This document shows, one piece after another, positions 21,258-33,457 of a DNA stretch of 64,000 bases. The position numbers and the translations under genes are program-made. Within the stretch, counting starts at the first letter, position 1. The number at the start of each line of letters is the position of its first letter. This DNA is from Astrocystis sublimbata (taxonomy: Eukaryota; Ascomycota; Sordariomycetes; Xylariales; Xylariaceae), in contig JAJNNY010000015.1 in NCBI GenBank assembly GCA_022453515.1, positions 186,001-250,000 on the forward strand, read 5' to 3'. Below the pieces are notes generated by a model, which was not told the DNA's origin, ran no database searches, and worked only from the letters and a program-made list of their open reading frames with translations.

Positions 21258-21379
21258 GATGACTATAAGTGATGAGCAAATGCAGGACTGAGGTGAGGAC
21301 AGGGCTTCATGCAGGAACTTACAGGAGCTGGAGCACCAAGTGCTTGTTCTTTCGTCTTGATAATAGTTGTTGTTTGGTA

Positions 21380-21443
21380 TATATACCAAGAGAATGTGTG
21401 TGAGAGTGGTGTATATACCAAGAGGATGTGTGTGAGAGCGGTA
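21380..21443. promoter_or_regulatory. Tandem 32-bp duplication carrying TATA motifs
   Basis: Two adjacent 32-base units, 21380-21411 and 21412-21443, each start TATATACCAAGAG and differ at only two or three positions. They lie 120-190 bases upstream of the 2EXR start codon at 21257. Each carries a palindromic GTATATAC. The position fits a duplicated core promoter element, though that role is inferred. Confidence 0.5.
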
Positions 21444-22514
21444 CGTGATGCTCTGTGAACCTAGGTGGAGAAGGAAGGAAGGACTAGAAAGGTTGGAAGG
21501 AGGGGATTCCAGCGACTCTTATACACAGGAAACCACGGTGAATGCTAGCGTGTAATTCACAGCAGTTCTTGCAGTAGGTAGGTATTGATTGTTATTGCCT
21601 CTACCTAGGTAGGTGAGGTAGGTAGTGACGAGCTTCATTCACGACTAGCGCGCTTGTTCAGTAAGTACCTACTGAGCTACGCACGAGCCACATGCTCTGA
21701 AAAGAGCAAACATTTGGACTTTGAGCTTTGTTTACGTTGAGCAAAGCTTGTGGTTTCGTTAAGGAGGTGTTATTGTGAAATGTAAGAGCAGCTAGAGTAG
21801 ACATGAGTCTTGAGTGATCCAGCCTGTCTAAGTACCTGGGTATGCATGATGATAACAAATCCACTTGACAAAACAATTCTCAAAGGAAGGTCATGACGTT
21901 CAGTTAAATTCAGTGTATCATTCAAGGGCATGTTGGAGGTTTTGAATATCGAAGCAATGGTAGTAAATGTCCTTGATGGATGTGAATTGTGGTCGGCCTT
22001 TGCGTAATTCTTTCTGTTAACCCTATAATGAGGCGTTTGACGGGTAGTTGTATGGATTGTGTGCACTTATACAGTAAAATGGAACACATGGTCATGTTTG
22101 AAGTTATCGTGGTGTATTATATCAACAGTGATCACAATCAACAGTTAACATTTCGGAGTTGAAAACAAAGCCCAATCATATCCTGCGGACGGCAGCAAAG
22201 GATGCTCAAGTCCACAGGGGTTGCTTAGCGCCCGGTACTCCTGTACAGTTACTAGCGCCCAGAGAGATGCGGGGAAATCTACTAGGTATTATGCAGGCAG
22301 GCGGCGAGAGCCAGGTACTAGACCATGCCCCAGGGTGCCAGGCACACAATCATTCGATAGCAAAGCTCCTTTGTTGGAGATGTTGTTTACTAAGAAATCC
22401 GTTTTGCAATACAGGGGGTGGATGTGTAATCATAGTACACCATCTTCTATGAGCTGGTTCATTCATCCTTTGACATGTCTTATCTATGTACTTACCTATG
22501 TTATCCTCTTAGCG
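21444..22514. other. Intergenic region between divergent genes
   Basis: No gene recognised. It contains TAGGTAGG microsatellite runs near 21575-21625. The ligase gene promoter should lie near 22400-22514, but no clear TATA box is seen. Confidence 0.45.
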
Positions 22515-24880
22515 ATGCCGTCGATTTTTGAGCGCAAGGAGAATGGAGAGATCATATACCGATCTGAGACAGTTGTGAACGTTCCTGATGTCGATTTAAT
22601 GACCCTTCTGTTCGGTAAGTGCAAGGACGGCAGCATACCTAGAAATCGCATTAGCTGATTGGTGAGATCAGAGTCAGAAGCCTCTCGCGTGCCACCGGAG
22701 ACAGTAATTCAGTACGCGATTTTCGCCTTCAGCGTGTTGGGCCCTTTCCCCGAACAATGATTATCTTTTCACGTCGTTTTGCTCAGCATCATTTTACGAT
22801 TTCTACGAGACTCGTATGACAATTACTGATTATATCCCACAGTGCTGACGCTGCCGAGCCCTCCAATTACCTCACCAAGGCGAATCTCTTGCAACAGTCA
22901 AAGAGGGCAGCCAATGTACTCAGAAACCAGTACGGCATTGGCGCCGACGGGCCAAACAAAGATGTCGTCTTCAACATTGCATCGGGCCATTTCATGATTC
23001 CTGTCGTGTTCTATGGCACTGTGGTAGCCGGTGGCATCTTCTCATCGACTAATCCTGCTGCCACACCTACCGAGATCGCCTACCAGCTGCGACAGACACG
23101 CGCCAAAGTCATCGTGTGCACCCCGGACGTGAAAGCGACCGCGATAGCGGCAGCTGGGTTAGTCGGGCTGTCACCGAGACACGTCCTTGTTTACGGCGGA
23201 CCCGACTTAACACTATTTGAAGCGGTATCGGGTGCGAAAGTGCCCGTGTCGAATGTTGAGCTCGAATGGCGGCGCATCACGGACCCTAAGGAGCTCGCGA
23301 ATAGCGCGATATGCGTACTTTTCTCAAGCGGAACGACCGGTCTACCAAAGGCTATGCAGTTGTCGCATCGCAACCTGGTCGCGGCTTGCGTGATTGTTAA
23401 TGTCCCCGCGAAGAAATACGATGCAGAGTTCAGACCACCGGGCTACCGACGGTATGTACGAGAAGTTGATTCTCAAGATAACTCCTACTAATTCGTTGTA
23501 ATTTGAGTTAATACTAATTGATCTACATCTGGGCAGTTAGTACTTCCGCGTCTTCCGCCAACTCCAAGACTTTTGACGTGCAGGCCATCACACAATAGTC
23601 AGTTTGTTACCATAGCCAGCTTACTGACAAAAGCAGATATCACCCTAGCTCATCTCCCGCCTGCTCACGTAGCAGGGGTGCAAGTGTACTTTGTGAACTG
23701 TTGCTACATGGGCGGGACCTGTTACTGGATGCAACGGTTCGATTTTGCCAAGTTCTGTCAATATGCCAAGAAGCACAAAGTTACCAATATGTTTTCGGTG
23801 CCGCCCATATACTTACTGATCGCGAAGTCGCCCGCGGTGAAGGACCATTTCGACACTTGGGTCGACGCGATTACGGGCGCAGCGCCTATGGGAAAGGATC
23901 AGCAGGTGGCGGTGGGCAAGAAGCTGGGTCGAGGCACCACGCTGGTGCGCCAGACATGGGGACTCAGCGAGACGGTACGGTTTATTTGACGCTTTCCTGC
24001 TTCAATCACATAAATATCTTCTCACAGTTTGGGATGATGTTTGTATCTGGGCGAACACGAACAACTATTTGTCAACACTCAAGTTGGAAGTCTTAAGCAA
24101 CTGACCATTCTTTCATTTCCAGACCGGGAGTGTCACAATGACGCCACAAGCAAAGACGGAAGTTGCACCTCCCGGGTCAGTTGGATCCCTCCTAGCAAAC
24201 TGCTATATCCGCCTCGTGGACGATGACGAGAAGGACGTCGAACCCGGGGAGGCGGGCGAGATCTGGGTGAAAGGTCCTGTCGTATGCAAGGGGTACTGGA
24301 ACAACGACGAAGCAAACAAAGATTCCATCAGAGGCGATTGGTTCCGCACGGGCGATATTGGCTTGTTCAAGGATGGCTTCTTCTACATCGTTGATCGGAA
24401 GAAGGTGCGTGCTTCGACACCCTACGCGCCATAAAGAAAGATTTGAGGTTTGGTGGTGATAGTACTAACATGTCTCAGGAACTTATCAAGTACAAGGGCA
24501 ACCAGGTCGCTCCCGCAGAACTGGAGGCCGTGTTGCTTTCCCATCCTCAGATTCTCGATGCGGCGGTGATCGGCGTGCCGGGCGAAGGCACCGAAGTTCC
24601 TCGGTAAGCGCAAACATCCCATGCTTGATCTTGAAAAGCCTTATCGGCGACAGTCTTTGCGAGCTAACATTGTTTTAGGGCTTACGTCATCTCAAACACG
24701 AAGGAGATCAGTGGGGAGAACATCGTCGAGTGGTTCAATGCACAAGGGTTGGCGAGGTACAAGGCCTTGAGAGGAGGCGTCGCCTTCATTGATGCGATCC
24801 CCAAAAGCCCTTCGGGGAAAATCCTGCGAAAGATTTTGAGAGATTTGGCGAAGCAAGAATTGCCAGCTACGAAGCTGTAA
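22515..24880 (+). CDS. 4-coumarate-CoA ligase-like AMP-binding enzyme
   Basis: Seven exons: 22515-22614, 22672-22711, 22843-23451, 23620-23974, 24123-24404, 24479-24603 and 24679-24880; 570 residues. Motifs of the ANL adenylate-forming family are in order: the phosphate-binding loop [15 protein letters not shown] near residue 208, TWGLSET, the hinge region [24 protein letters not shown] near residue 440, and the C-terminal lysine motif [16 protein letters not shown]. Such enzymes activate carboxylic acids to acyl-CoA via an adenylate. The substrate, phenylpropanoid or medium-chain acid, cannot be told. The protein ends PATKL; TKL is a weak match to the peroxisomal PTS1 signal. The second exon is only 40 bases. 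The exon 3 to 4 junction uses the acceptor at 23619, the only nearby one that keeps frame. It ends 413 bases from the converging sulfate permease gene. Confidence 0.92.
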
Positions 24881-25292
24881 TTTGAAGTAAGTCTCAGGAT
24901 TTAATATTGCTAGTCGAGACAACTGGCTAAGAGCAGCGTCACGAAGTGGGATAATCGGCGCTGGCAAAACTGCATGGTAGTCGTACCTCACCTGGTGTAG
25001 CCAATGGCACGCATATAGCTACAAGATCAACAAAAGAAATTATGCATTTCCGCTTGACTTCTAGTTTTTATTTTCAAGTTGCAAGTGACCATAAGTAGAT
25101 TTGGTAGGAGGCTAGCAATTGAAAGTGCCCAATACATTCCGCTAGAAACAAATCCTCCCAATGCTATCATATCATAATTCCACAACAAACTGTAAATCAG
25201 ATCCAACACATCGCCCAGAAAACACCTGCGCCAGTTGCCCTTTCTCATGACATGTAAGAGCCACAATAACCCCCTCAAGTTGCACCTACGTC
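24881..25292. other. Shared 3' region of two converging genes
   Basis: Holds the 3' flanks of the ligase (plus) and the sulfate permease (minus). No separate gene is seen. Confidence 0.5.
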
Positions 25293-27632
25293 TCACTTCT
25301 CAGTGACTACACCAGTCAAGGACGTCTTCAACGACTCCCGATCGTCCCAAACAGCTCTCTCGAGTGACGAGTAAACAACATCTGCGCCCTCAATCTGGGG
25401 ACCATTGATGTCCGCCAACTGCCACTGAGCGCGCTCGAATCGCTTCATGACACCCGGCGCCATGTTCACCATTCGGATCTCGACAATAGAGCCCAACAGG
25501 CGATGTATGTCCTCCTTGAGCTCCGCCAGTGCAGTAACACCCGTCACGTCAATGAACGGCACCATGGTGAAGTCCCAGACAGCAATTGACAACGGCATGT
25601 CCTTCAACACGATATTGCGCTCCCTGCGCAGCCTCTCGAGCCGCTTCTCCCCCGCCACGCTCCACGATCGCGCGGTGTCGGCGCGATAGTTGGGGCTTTG
25701 CACCGAGGGATACACTAGCTGGATGGACTCGAGGATCTGAGTCTTGGTGCGTTGGGCGTTGGGGTAGAACACCGAATCTTGGAATGAGACGACGACGGTG
25801 TCTTCGGGAATGTTGATGCCGGCATTCTCGGTCTCAGAGCCTGAGACTCGGGCGGCGGGGTGCGTGGTATTGATACGGCCGGGCGTGCCGCTGTTTGCGG
25901 AGATGCGAGGCTTGACGAATGCTGAGCGCAGCAGAGTCCAGACTACTGCCCACCCGGCGGCTGATCCGATGCCGTACTCTGAACCGACGAAGATGGTAAC
26001 GAACTGTGCGGAAACGATCAGTACCAGTAACAGGATGGATGTGAGGCGTGATCGTGGCACGATTGGAAAAGACTTACGAATGCAACATTGAACGCAATGT
26101 AGTCAGCGATTGAGACACGGTAGTATCTGTATATAAGAGCGAAGGGACCAAAGAGATGAATAACGGCCATAATCTAGCCCAAGGTTAGCAACACGCCTCG
26201 TTGCAACGCTAACTAAGCCTCAGACAGTCTAACGACGACTCACAATAATAGCGGCCAAGGTAGCTTTCGGAAGCCAATAGAGCGCCGGTGAGAAGAAGTA
26301 AATGGTCAAGAGGATCCAAGCTGCAGTGAAGATTCCATTCAGTGGGCTGCGGACATTGCACTCCGAGTTGACCGCTGTCCGCGACATGGCTCCTCCAACA
26401 GGCATGGCGCCGAAAAAGCTGTTGACCAAGTTCGTCACCCCGAGGTAGTTGAACTCCTGGGTCTGACCAACAGTGTAGTGGTTCTTCCGCCCAAAGGCCT
26501 TGGCCACGGCCTGGTGCTCCAGAGAAGCGGCAATGAAGGGCGCGATGGCTCGCGTAGCCACCTTGGATATCAACCCGCTGTCGGGGGCCTTCGGGTGCGA
26601 GATGCCATTCGTGTCGACCTTGCTGATAGCCCAGAGCAGTTCATCTCTGTCTTTATTGACGAGGTAAGAGATCAGCGTGAAGATTACAAGGACGATGATG
26701 GCGCGACTGCTGGCGATGTACTGGATCAGGAAGTTCTTCTTGCCCCATTTCTTCCCCATCTTCTCGAGCAGGTAGAGGATCACGATGGTGCCGAAGCCGA
26801 TGCCGGCCGTCGGCCCTTTCCATTTCGGAAGGCGGCGCAGCACGTCGCCGATGATGTCGAAGACTTCGGACGGCGTGTTGTCGAGGCCGACGAGCGAGCC
26901 CACTTGGCCGAAGCCGATCGTCAGGGCTGTGGCGGAGATGAAGCCGGTGAGAATGGGGATTGAGATGTAGTCGAGGAGAAATCCGAGGCCGAGGAGGCCG
27001 ATGACGAGGCCGTATACCCCGACCATGAAGGCGACGGCTGCTGCTATGTCGGCAGGTGCATACTCGTTTTTCAGATCGGCGACGATCTCTGCCGTCAAGA
27101 GACCCATCAGCGAAGTTGGTCCGGTGGACAAGTCTGTTGAAGTAGGCGTGTGTTAGTCTTGTTTGGTGACCAGAATTCGTTTGAAAGGAGTTGAGGAGTA
27201 ATACCTTTTGAAGTTCCCAGGAAGACGGCGATGGCGGCGGGTAGCCAACTGCTATAGAGTCCATGCTCGATTGGAATAGTTGCGATCTTTGCGTACGCCA
27301 AACCTTGAGGTATGAGAATCACACCTATAGTGAGGCCGGCCACTTTGTTCGAGAGTTCAGTCAGTCAATGTTGCAATAGTTGTCATTCTCATCATTACTG
27401 CCACTAAGAGATAAGTAGCAGTCATCCGAGAAGCGAATCACTAACCGAAGTCTGATGCTAGCCATGACGGCGAATATCGAGGAAGCCATTGCACGATTGG
27501 AACTTTGTCAAGTAGATACTGTTTGGCTGCAGAGGGAAATTTCCTAGGTACGATCTTCGCATAGTGCTTGACCCTGTGCAGGTTGTGGTCTGTTCGAAGC
27601 TCTTCTTTAAGCACTTCAACTTTACTATGCAT
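25293..27632 (-). CDS. SulP-family sulfate permease with STAS domain
   Basis: Five exons on the minus strand: 27632-27446, 27342-27205, 27133-26244, 26173-26078 and 26003-25293; 673 residues. The membrane part contains VAGLTIGVILIPQGLAYAKIA and the SulP signature region GLYSSWLPAAIAVFLGTSKDLSTGPTSLMG split only by an intron. Further blocks are TGFISATALTIGFGQVGSLVGL and PVGGAMSRTAVN. Together these predict 10-14 membrane helices. The cytosolic C-terminus (about residues 490-650) is a STAS domain with DTVVVSFQDSVFYPNAQ and VWDFTMVPFIDVTGVTALAEL. The family carries sulfate or related anions by proton symport at the plasma membrane. At 673 residues it is shorter than the well-known fungal assimilation permeases (about 780-840), so it may be a paralogue with another anion preference. 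Confidence 0.93.
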
Positions 27633-30600
27633 TGTAAGATGAAGAGTAGATGTGATAACAGAGTAAATTAATATGTGTTGACTGATATACTGCTAAGAAG
27701 ATATCGTAGTAAGTCTTGTTAAGCTGCAGATCCAGCCAGCAGCCTATGATATTCGGACTACCTATATTTAAAGAAGATCAAGATCCGTTGGGCACAAACC
27801 ATCTGCCCAAGCGGGAATAAGTTTATATCTAGGGGCACACAAGACCTCCTGTACCCGTGCGGTTGTCAAACCCCGCCCTCGATGCATTCTCGTGATTTGA
27901 CATGGGCAGTTGGTTCAGTACAATAAGATGGAGACGCTACCAGAATGCTACTTGGGGCTAGAAGAATCCCTTTCATGCAGCCGTAGTCTGGGGTTCCTTT
28001 ATCTTCGAGTGAAAATGTGAAGGGGATCAGAGGTCACGGTAGGTAGCTCGCTGAAGGCATGATTACCTGATCTGGCAGCCTATGTAACCTATGTGACCTG
28101 CTGGTCACATGCATCTACGCCTTCAGGAGGTCACCTTCGGGGGCTTCTGCACATTTGTAAAATCGTGAAAATTGCCCTTGATGATGTGGGTGTCTTCATG
28201 GTGGCTACGAACGTGGGGTTCCCTCCAACTGCAGACTTCTCAAGATGCATGACATTGATATTTATAGCGTTCGAGCTGTTGGGCGCCATCTTGCAGGGTA
28301 TCACGCGCCACCTTCGGTGTTGACTTAAATCTTCAATTGGAGATGCATGTTGATGTAGAGTTTGTAGCAAACTGTCTGGTCGTCGCTTCCTTGACGGATG
28401 CTTAGCTGCATGTATCTGATCCTTATGCCTTGTCCTGTAGCAAAGCGCCGTAAGTTATAGGTAGGCGTGAATTTGGCGGAAACAGTCTGATAGCTTGTTT
28501 GGAGAAAGTATTTCGATCAACTAACCATCCAGACAATCAAAGCTTGCTGCAATACTCTGATTTTTTAGTTGTTTCTGATGAGTGGTGATCATGCACAGCG
28601 TCCTCAATACGCTGTGAAGGTTCCCCATCTCGATTTCCCTGTCCCGGCTTGAAGTTGTAAATTTGCAAAGATGGCCAGAAAAGGTCTTACAATAAGAAGC
28701 TGTAACTAGAACAAGCCCTCAATTCATGAGCTCTGGAAGCTTGACGGTTTCTGAGAGGGGCAAATTGGGAATATCATTGGTTCCAGCTCTGCACGCCGGT
28801 TCGGCTACACAGCCTAAGCTAATGCTTTGTCTCCAACTCGTAACCCCATCCAGCAAACTCACCCTTGCCGACCATCTCGCATGAAATGGACACCACACTA
28901 TCCTATGTGGCAAACATGTTGTCGAGTTCACGATAGTATCGTTATTTGGGGACGTTGACATAAATACTGTTTCATCTTTGAGGATTGCCCAAGTGACGTT
29001 ATGTCAAGCTTCGCCGCATAAGCCAAGATGCAAGGCAAATGCTGGTCGCTGACCCGACTGAGCGTGCACACGTTCCATTGCAGTAACCAAGAGCTTGGCC
29101 GCCCAAAATTTTGCTGGGCGCCGAGGAATATCGGGCAATATTCCATAATTTCCAGGTCATGAAGAACAGCCTCATGATTGCCTCAAAGACTCAGTCTCCA
29201 TTATTCTCACAGTCATGCGTTTTTGGCCCCTTAGGAGGGAGGTATTGACTAATACAAGAATGCATCGCCACAACAAAGGTCGCGTGACGGCACTGTCGAT
29301 GGCGATGGTCTGGAGCATGGTAACACATACTGCATCATCACCAACAACAACACAGATAAATCGTGAGGAGGAGCACAACAAAAGCTGCTGCATGCATTTT
29401 CCCGAATAGGTCAGTATCCTATCTTGGCAGCTTCTTGGCTCCAGTCAACTTGTGCCGATGCAACACATCGTGTGCCTCTGCATGCCTGCAGGTTCCTCGT
29501 GCCTGATTAGCCGGTCTTTGTCCCTACTTTTTAGCGATTGGTCTGCCGTGCCATGGATCGGAATTATTCCACAGCTGAAATAATTTCTATTACACATCTT
29601 CTGCGTGGCACTTACACGCTCAGATATCCTGCAGCAAGCTCCATGCTGTAACTACTAGATTAGTTTAGTGTCCGTTCCAGGTGGTAACAGTGAGATATCG
29701 GTGGGTTTAGCGGACCTCTGGCATTTTCTGGGCGGCTGGGTGATTTGCAAGCGTCTAACTGAATTTCACCTAACCCTAACCTTGTAGACACACCATTATA
29801 CGTCAGCCCATTCAAGTCGTGATCAAGCTCAACTCACAAGGTAAAGATCAAGTGAGCTTTCTGTAAATAACTAGGTAAGCATGAGTCATTCTCAGATGGC
29901 GAGCGGAAAGCTACAAAATCAGCAGCCTACCCGCTCAGAGAAGTTTTATCATTTTTCTCAGTCAATTTCTCACTACCTTACTTTAGCGCCAGGAGGGCAC
30001 GTGGGGGCTTCCAATCTGAGGGTAGCATATTGGAGTAAGTATCGCAATCAATGAAATCTTCAATACGTCCTGCCCAATTCCGGCTTTGGACCATTATCAA
30101 ACGAAGCGGAGCTGGAGATGAAGGAGTCGAACTTGGCGAGAAAACGCCGAGGGGAGATGCCGAAGCTGGAGTTGTTGCTCTTTGATGCCAGAAATGGCAG
30201 ACAATGCGCTTGTAACGCCAAGAAAACAGGAAAAGACCATGCATCCAGCTGGACCTCCGTGAAGTTTTCATGCTCTATTTGGCTGGTAAGAGAGTGCGGG
30301 GGTGGCGTCTGGAGAGGCACAGGAACATATCTGGACGCTCTTTGTTGTTGCCGATAGGTTCGTCGGCGCGTTAGGCAGGTCTACCCACACTCGCTGAGCT
30401 ACCATGAATCACAATACTCTGGATTGCACTGACATGGCACTATATTCATTAACTCTGGAATTATGTAAACGATTTATGTCGGCTTGATTGCCTTCATTTT
30501 ACTTTCTATCAAGTATTGCAGAGCCTGAAGCTGTCAGGAGGGATACGCCCTATATGCCCACGAACATCTGCATATCTACGGTGCAACTATAGATCTCGTT

Positions 30601-30755
30601 ATATTGACTTCAAACATTGGAACTTATGACTAAATTTGCGCTATGGGTTTGCATACAGCGTGGAACACTGGTGCCCACTGACTATGAGTAATCACCAATG
30701 AGTGAGTAGGTTACATCTTGGAGTAGACAGGCCCGATAGGAACTCCTGGAATCGG
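27633..30755. other. Long intergenic region, nothing recognised
   Basis: About 3.1 kb with no supportable gene. Frames at 28093-28323, 28719-28961 and 30118-30357 are short and isolated. Two TAACCC-like units near 29771-29782 are too short to be called a telomeric relic. Confidence 0.5.
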
Positions 30756-32279
30756 CTATAATTCTCGAGCACCTTGTGGGGTTCTAATCTCCTCTGCGTC
30801 TGGCATGGTGATCTCATCTTTTTCGGCGCTCTTGACCTTCTCCCAGAAAATCTCGCCATTCTTGGGGTCATCTTGGAAGAGGTGGTCAACTACCAGCTTT
30901 TTCGGGGTCTCTCCCATCCACTGAAAGAGGGAAAAGTCTCTGAACTCGTCCGCTCTGAACACCTCTAGCATCTCAATCGGCTCGTCGCCAATATTCTCCA
31001 CGAAGTGACCCATGTTGCGCGGAACGATGCCTACGTCTCCGGGGACGTAGTCGAAAGTTCGTGCAGTGCCTTGAGCACCAAAGATTGTGATCCGAGCTCG
31101 GCCCTTGAGGAAGAAGTTCCATTCGTCGGCATTTGGGTGCCAGTGCATCTCGCGTATAGCGCCAGGCTGGATGGTGACGTGCGCAGCTGCCACTGTCTTC
31201 GAAATGGGAAAGTTCTTGGAGTCGGTGATGCGAACCTCGCCGCCACTCGTGATCTTAGGCGTCTGCTCCATCATGCGATGGCTGAAGTTTAATTTGGACT
31301 TCTTCACATTTTTGCCCGACGGTTGCTCGTCTTCTAGAGAGCCAGGAACCGAGCCCTGGAATATGTACTTCTCGCTCTTGGGGAGGTGCGCAAAGACCTC
31401 GGGCGCTAGGTTGAAGTTCTTCGAAATGACCGACTTGGGCGTTCGTGCTGGAATTGGTCAGTCAAAATCAAGTATTGGAATCTCACTTTCAGAACCTACC
31501 GAGCCAATCAGATAGAATGAAGGTTGACTCTTCGGAGAAATCCCCATCGTCAAAGATGAGCAAGAATTCCGTGCCGTTTTCGCCAAGGCCTTGAAGGGAA
31601 TGAGGAACGCCACTTGGAAAGTACCATAGATCTCCCTTCTTTAGGTCGTCCATGAAGTTACCCCCCTCGTAGTCGATCGCAGTGATACGGACCTCCCCAT
31701 CCAGCACATAAGCCCACTCGGCCTCCTTGTGCCAATGTAGTTCGCGAATCACGCCCTTGTCAAGCCTCATATTTACACTGGCGAGCTCGACACTTGTGCC
31801 CAGCTCCTTCGACGTGGTCTGACGGGTCCATCCGCCCTCCTGTTTCAATCAGTTAGTCAATAAGTGGCTTGAGTTTCACTGGGGTAACTCACCTCTATCC
31901 GAACATGCGAGTCGGCAAAACTCCAGCGCATGTTCTTCATGTCGCCATGGTCGGTGCTGGGAGGACGGACAAGGTCTGGGTTCTGTCGGGAGCGTTCCCA
32001 GTTCCACGGTCCCAACACCGAAGTGCCCAAGCCATTGCGGTACGGTAGAGGGTCTAGCTCGTCGCCGATAGAATCAACTGGGCGATCAATGGGATCTCTG
32101 TGATCTGGATTGTACGGCGATTTCGTTTTCTTTGCATATTTGGGCGGTAGGTCTAGGCCAGCTAGAAGATATTGGCGCGGGCTGTCTTGAACGGGGACTG
32201 CTTGCCCCAAGTCACTCAGAGCAAGCCCGGCGAGGAGCAATCGCAACATAGAAGTAGAGTAATTGATATGAGAATGCAT
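30756..32279 (-). CDS. Secreted bicupin oxalate decarboxylase
   Basis: Three exons on the minus strand: 32279-31893, 31839-31500 and 31447-30756; 472 residues from the first ATG. A second in-frame ATG at 32249 begins a typical signal peptide (MLRLLLAGLALSDLGQA) and may be the true start. The first cupin has the metal-binding motif RELHWHKEAEWAYVLDGEV near residue 161 and a later VPHS histidine. The second has REMHWHPNADEWNFFLKG. Between them is a lid SEEST before FILSDW, with the Glu in the position of the general acid Glu162 of bacterial OxdC, as expected of a decarboxylase rather than an oxidase. The reaction is oxalate to formate plus CO2 with manganese. Role: control of oxalate and pH outside the cell or in the wall. 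Confidence 0.94.
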
Positions 32280-33457
32280 TATTGGAGAATGATGCTAATC
32301 GAACTGACTAAATCTGAGAAACTGAAGATGTGAATCGAAAAGTCTAGACAATGAGTCACAATGTTGGCCTTTGATTCAAATTGATCGTGACACATGACAT
32401 AATAAATGCAAACAACAAAACTCTTCAAAATTGTCGCGGAGCAATGTCGCAGACCCCTTCCCGAGCAGCCCGCCAGTGGTGACGGTTTACTGACGCAGCA
32501 TACATATTCATACTTCAGGGGTATCATTATGCCGGCGCCCGATCTAGCCTGCTCACTCGCTGAATGAAGCCTGAAGAAAGCGCCAAAGAGCTTGTGGTAG
32601 CTGCATTCCGAATCGCCTCCGAGCCTTCTCCAGCGTATCAGCTTACAGACTCTCCGGCTTTGTTACTGAAAATGCACCTTTGTCCCTTGAAGCTCTAGAC
32701 GCTGTATCACGACAGTGACCATGCAAGTCGCTGCCGCCTACGCCGCCTCCAAGACTCCAACTTTGCCTGGAGCTTAGTGGCTTGAACCGATAGCTTGGCG
32801 CTCCAGTCAGACCAGTTCTCGCCAGTTCGTCTCAGCATACTGAGGCAGGGATCTTCCAGGCTCGGCGGGGCCCCGCGTTCATCCATGGACGAACCGTTGG
32901 ACGAACCATACGACAGCTTGACTAAAATCAGAGACCCCGTCATAACTTCGACATGACCTATCATTGTCGCACCTTTTCCGACTTCAATATTTCCCTTTGT
33001 CCAGCAGCCATGAGCCGTCCCCCATGTGAGCAGTTTCTGGCCATCTTCGTTCGCAAAGTCCAAATGATATGATATCGACTCCATACTTTGCCCCGGTTGC
33101 ACCGGGGTTAAACTTAAAATAGTGTAGTGCTTAGCCTAATCCAGCATCTACGTCAGTGAAAATACTACACTGCTGAGCTCCTGGGCGCTGGCAGTGCTGC
33201 TGATCTGCTCACCTGGACACTGTTGCCTGCCTCTCACGATAATCGAAGAGGGTCGAGTCGGCCTTGGCTTGTATAACCGAGGTGTTACGAAGGAGGCAGC
33301 CCAGTTCTGCGAGTCGATTTGAATTGATTGATCTCAAGCGACTCTCTTCATCGACGATTTAATCCGTGTCTAAAGACGAGTTGTTCGCAAAATCTGAACT
33401 ACATTCAATCACCAGTGGGCTTGAGAATCCGTCTTATCAACCCCGACCTTCATCACA
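32280..33457. other. Region between divergent genes, with one weak ORF
   Basis: Separates the oxalate decarboxylase (left, minus) and the DUF1275 gene (right, plus). It contains the weak frame 32707-33102, listed separately. C/T-rich and CAATC motifs at 33380-33450 probably belong to the right-hand promoter. Confidence 0.4.
32707..33102 (-). CDS. Hypothetical protein, 131 residues
   Basis: A single open frame on the minus strand with an ordinary amino-acid composition (for example EVGKGATMIGHVEVMTGSL) and a basic C-terminal tail rich in Arg. No family is recognised and there is no signal peptide. It may be a short real gene, the last exon of a gene whose upstream exons I could not find, or chance. 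Confidence 0.3.
   Translation of the reverse strand: MQPGQSMESISYHLDFANEDGQKLLTWGTAHGCWTKGNIEVGKGATMIGHVEVMTGSLILVKLSYGSSNGSSMDERGAPPSLEDPCLSMLRRTGENWSDWSAKLSVQATKLQAKLESWRRRRRQRLAWSLS

Noticed and set aside
20821..21291. 156-codon Ser-rich plus-strand frame
   Set aside because: Antisense shadow of the acidic repeats of the 2EXR gene.
23584..23636. A 14-base microexon in the ligase gene
   Set aside because: It would need a 39-base intron; using the acceptor at 23619 gives a simpler in-frame model with a normal intron.
29765..29785. Interstitial telomere-like CCTAACCCTAACC
   Set aside because: Only two units, too short to separate from chance; no other subtelomeric sign here.
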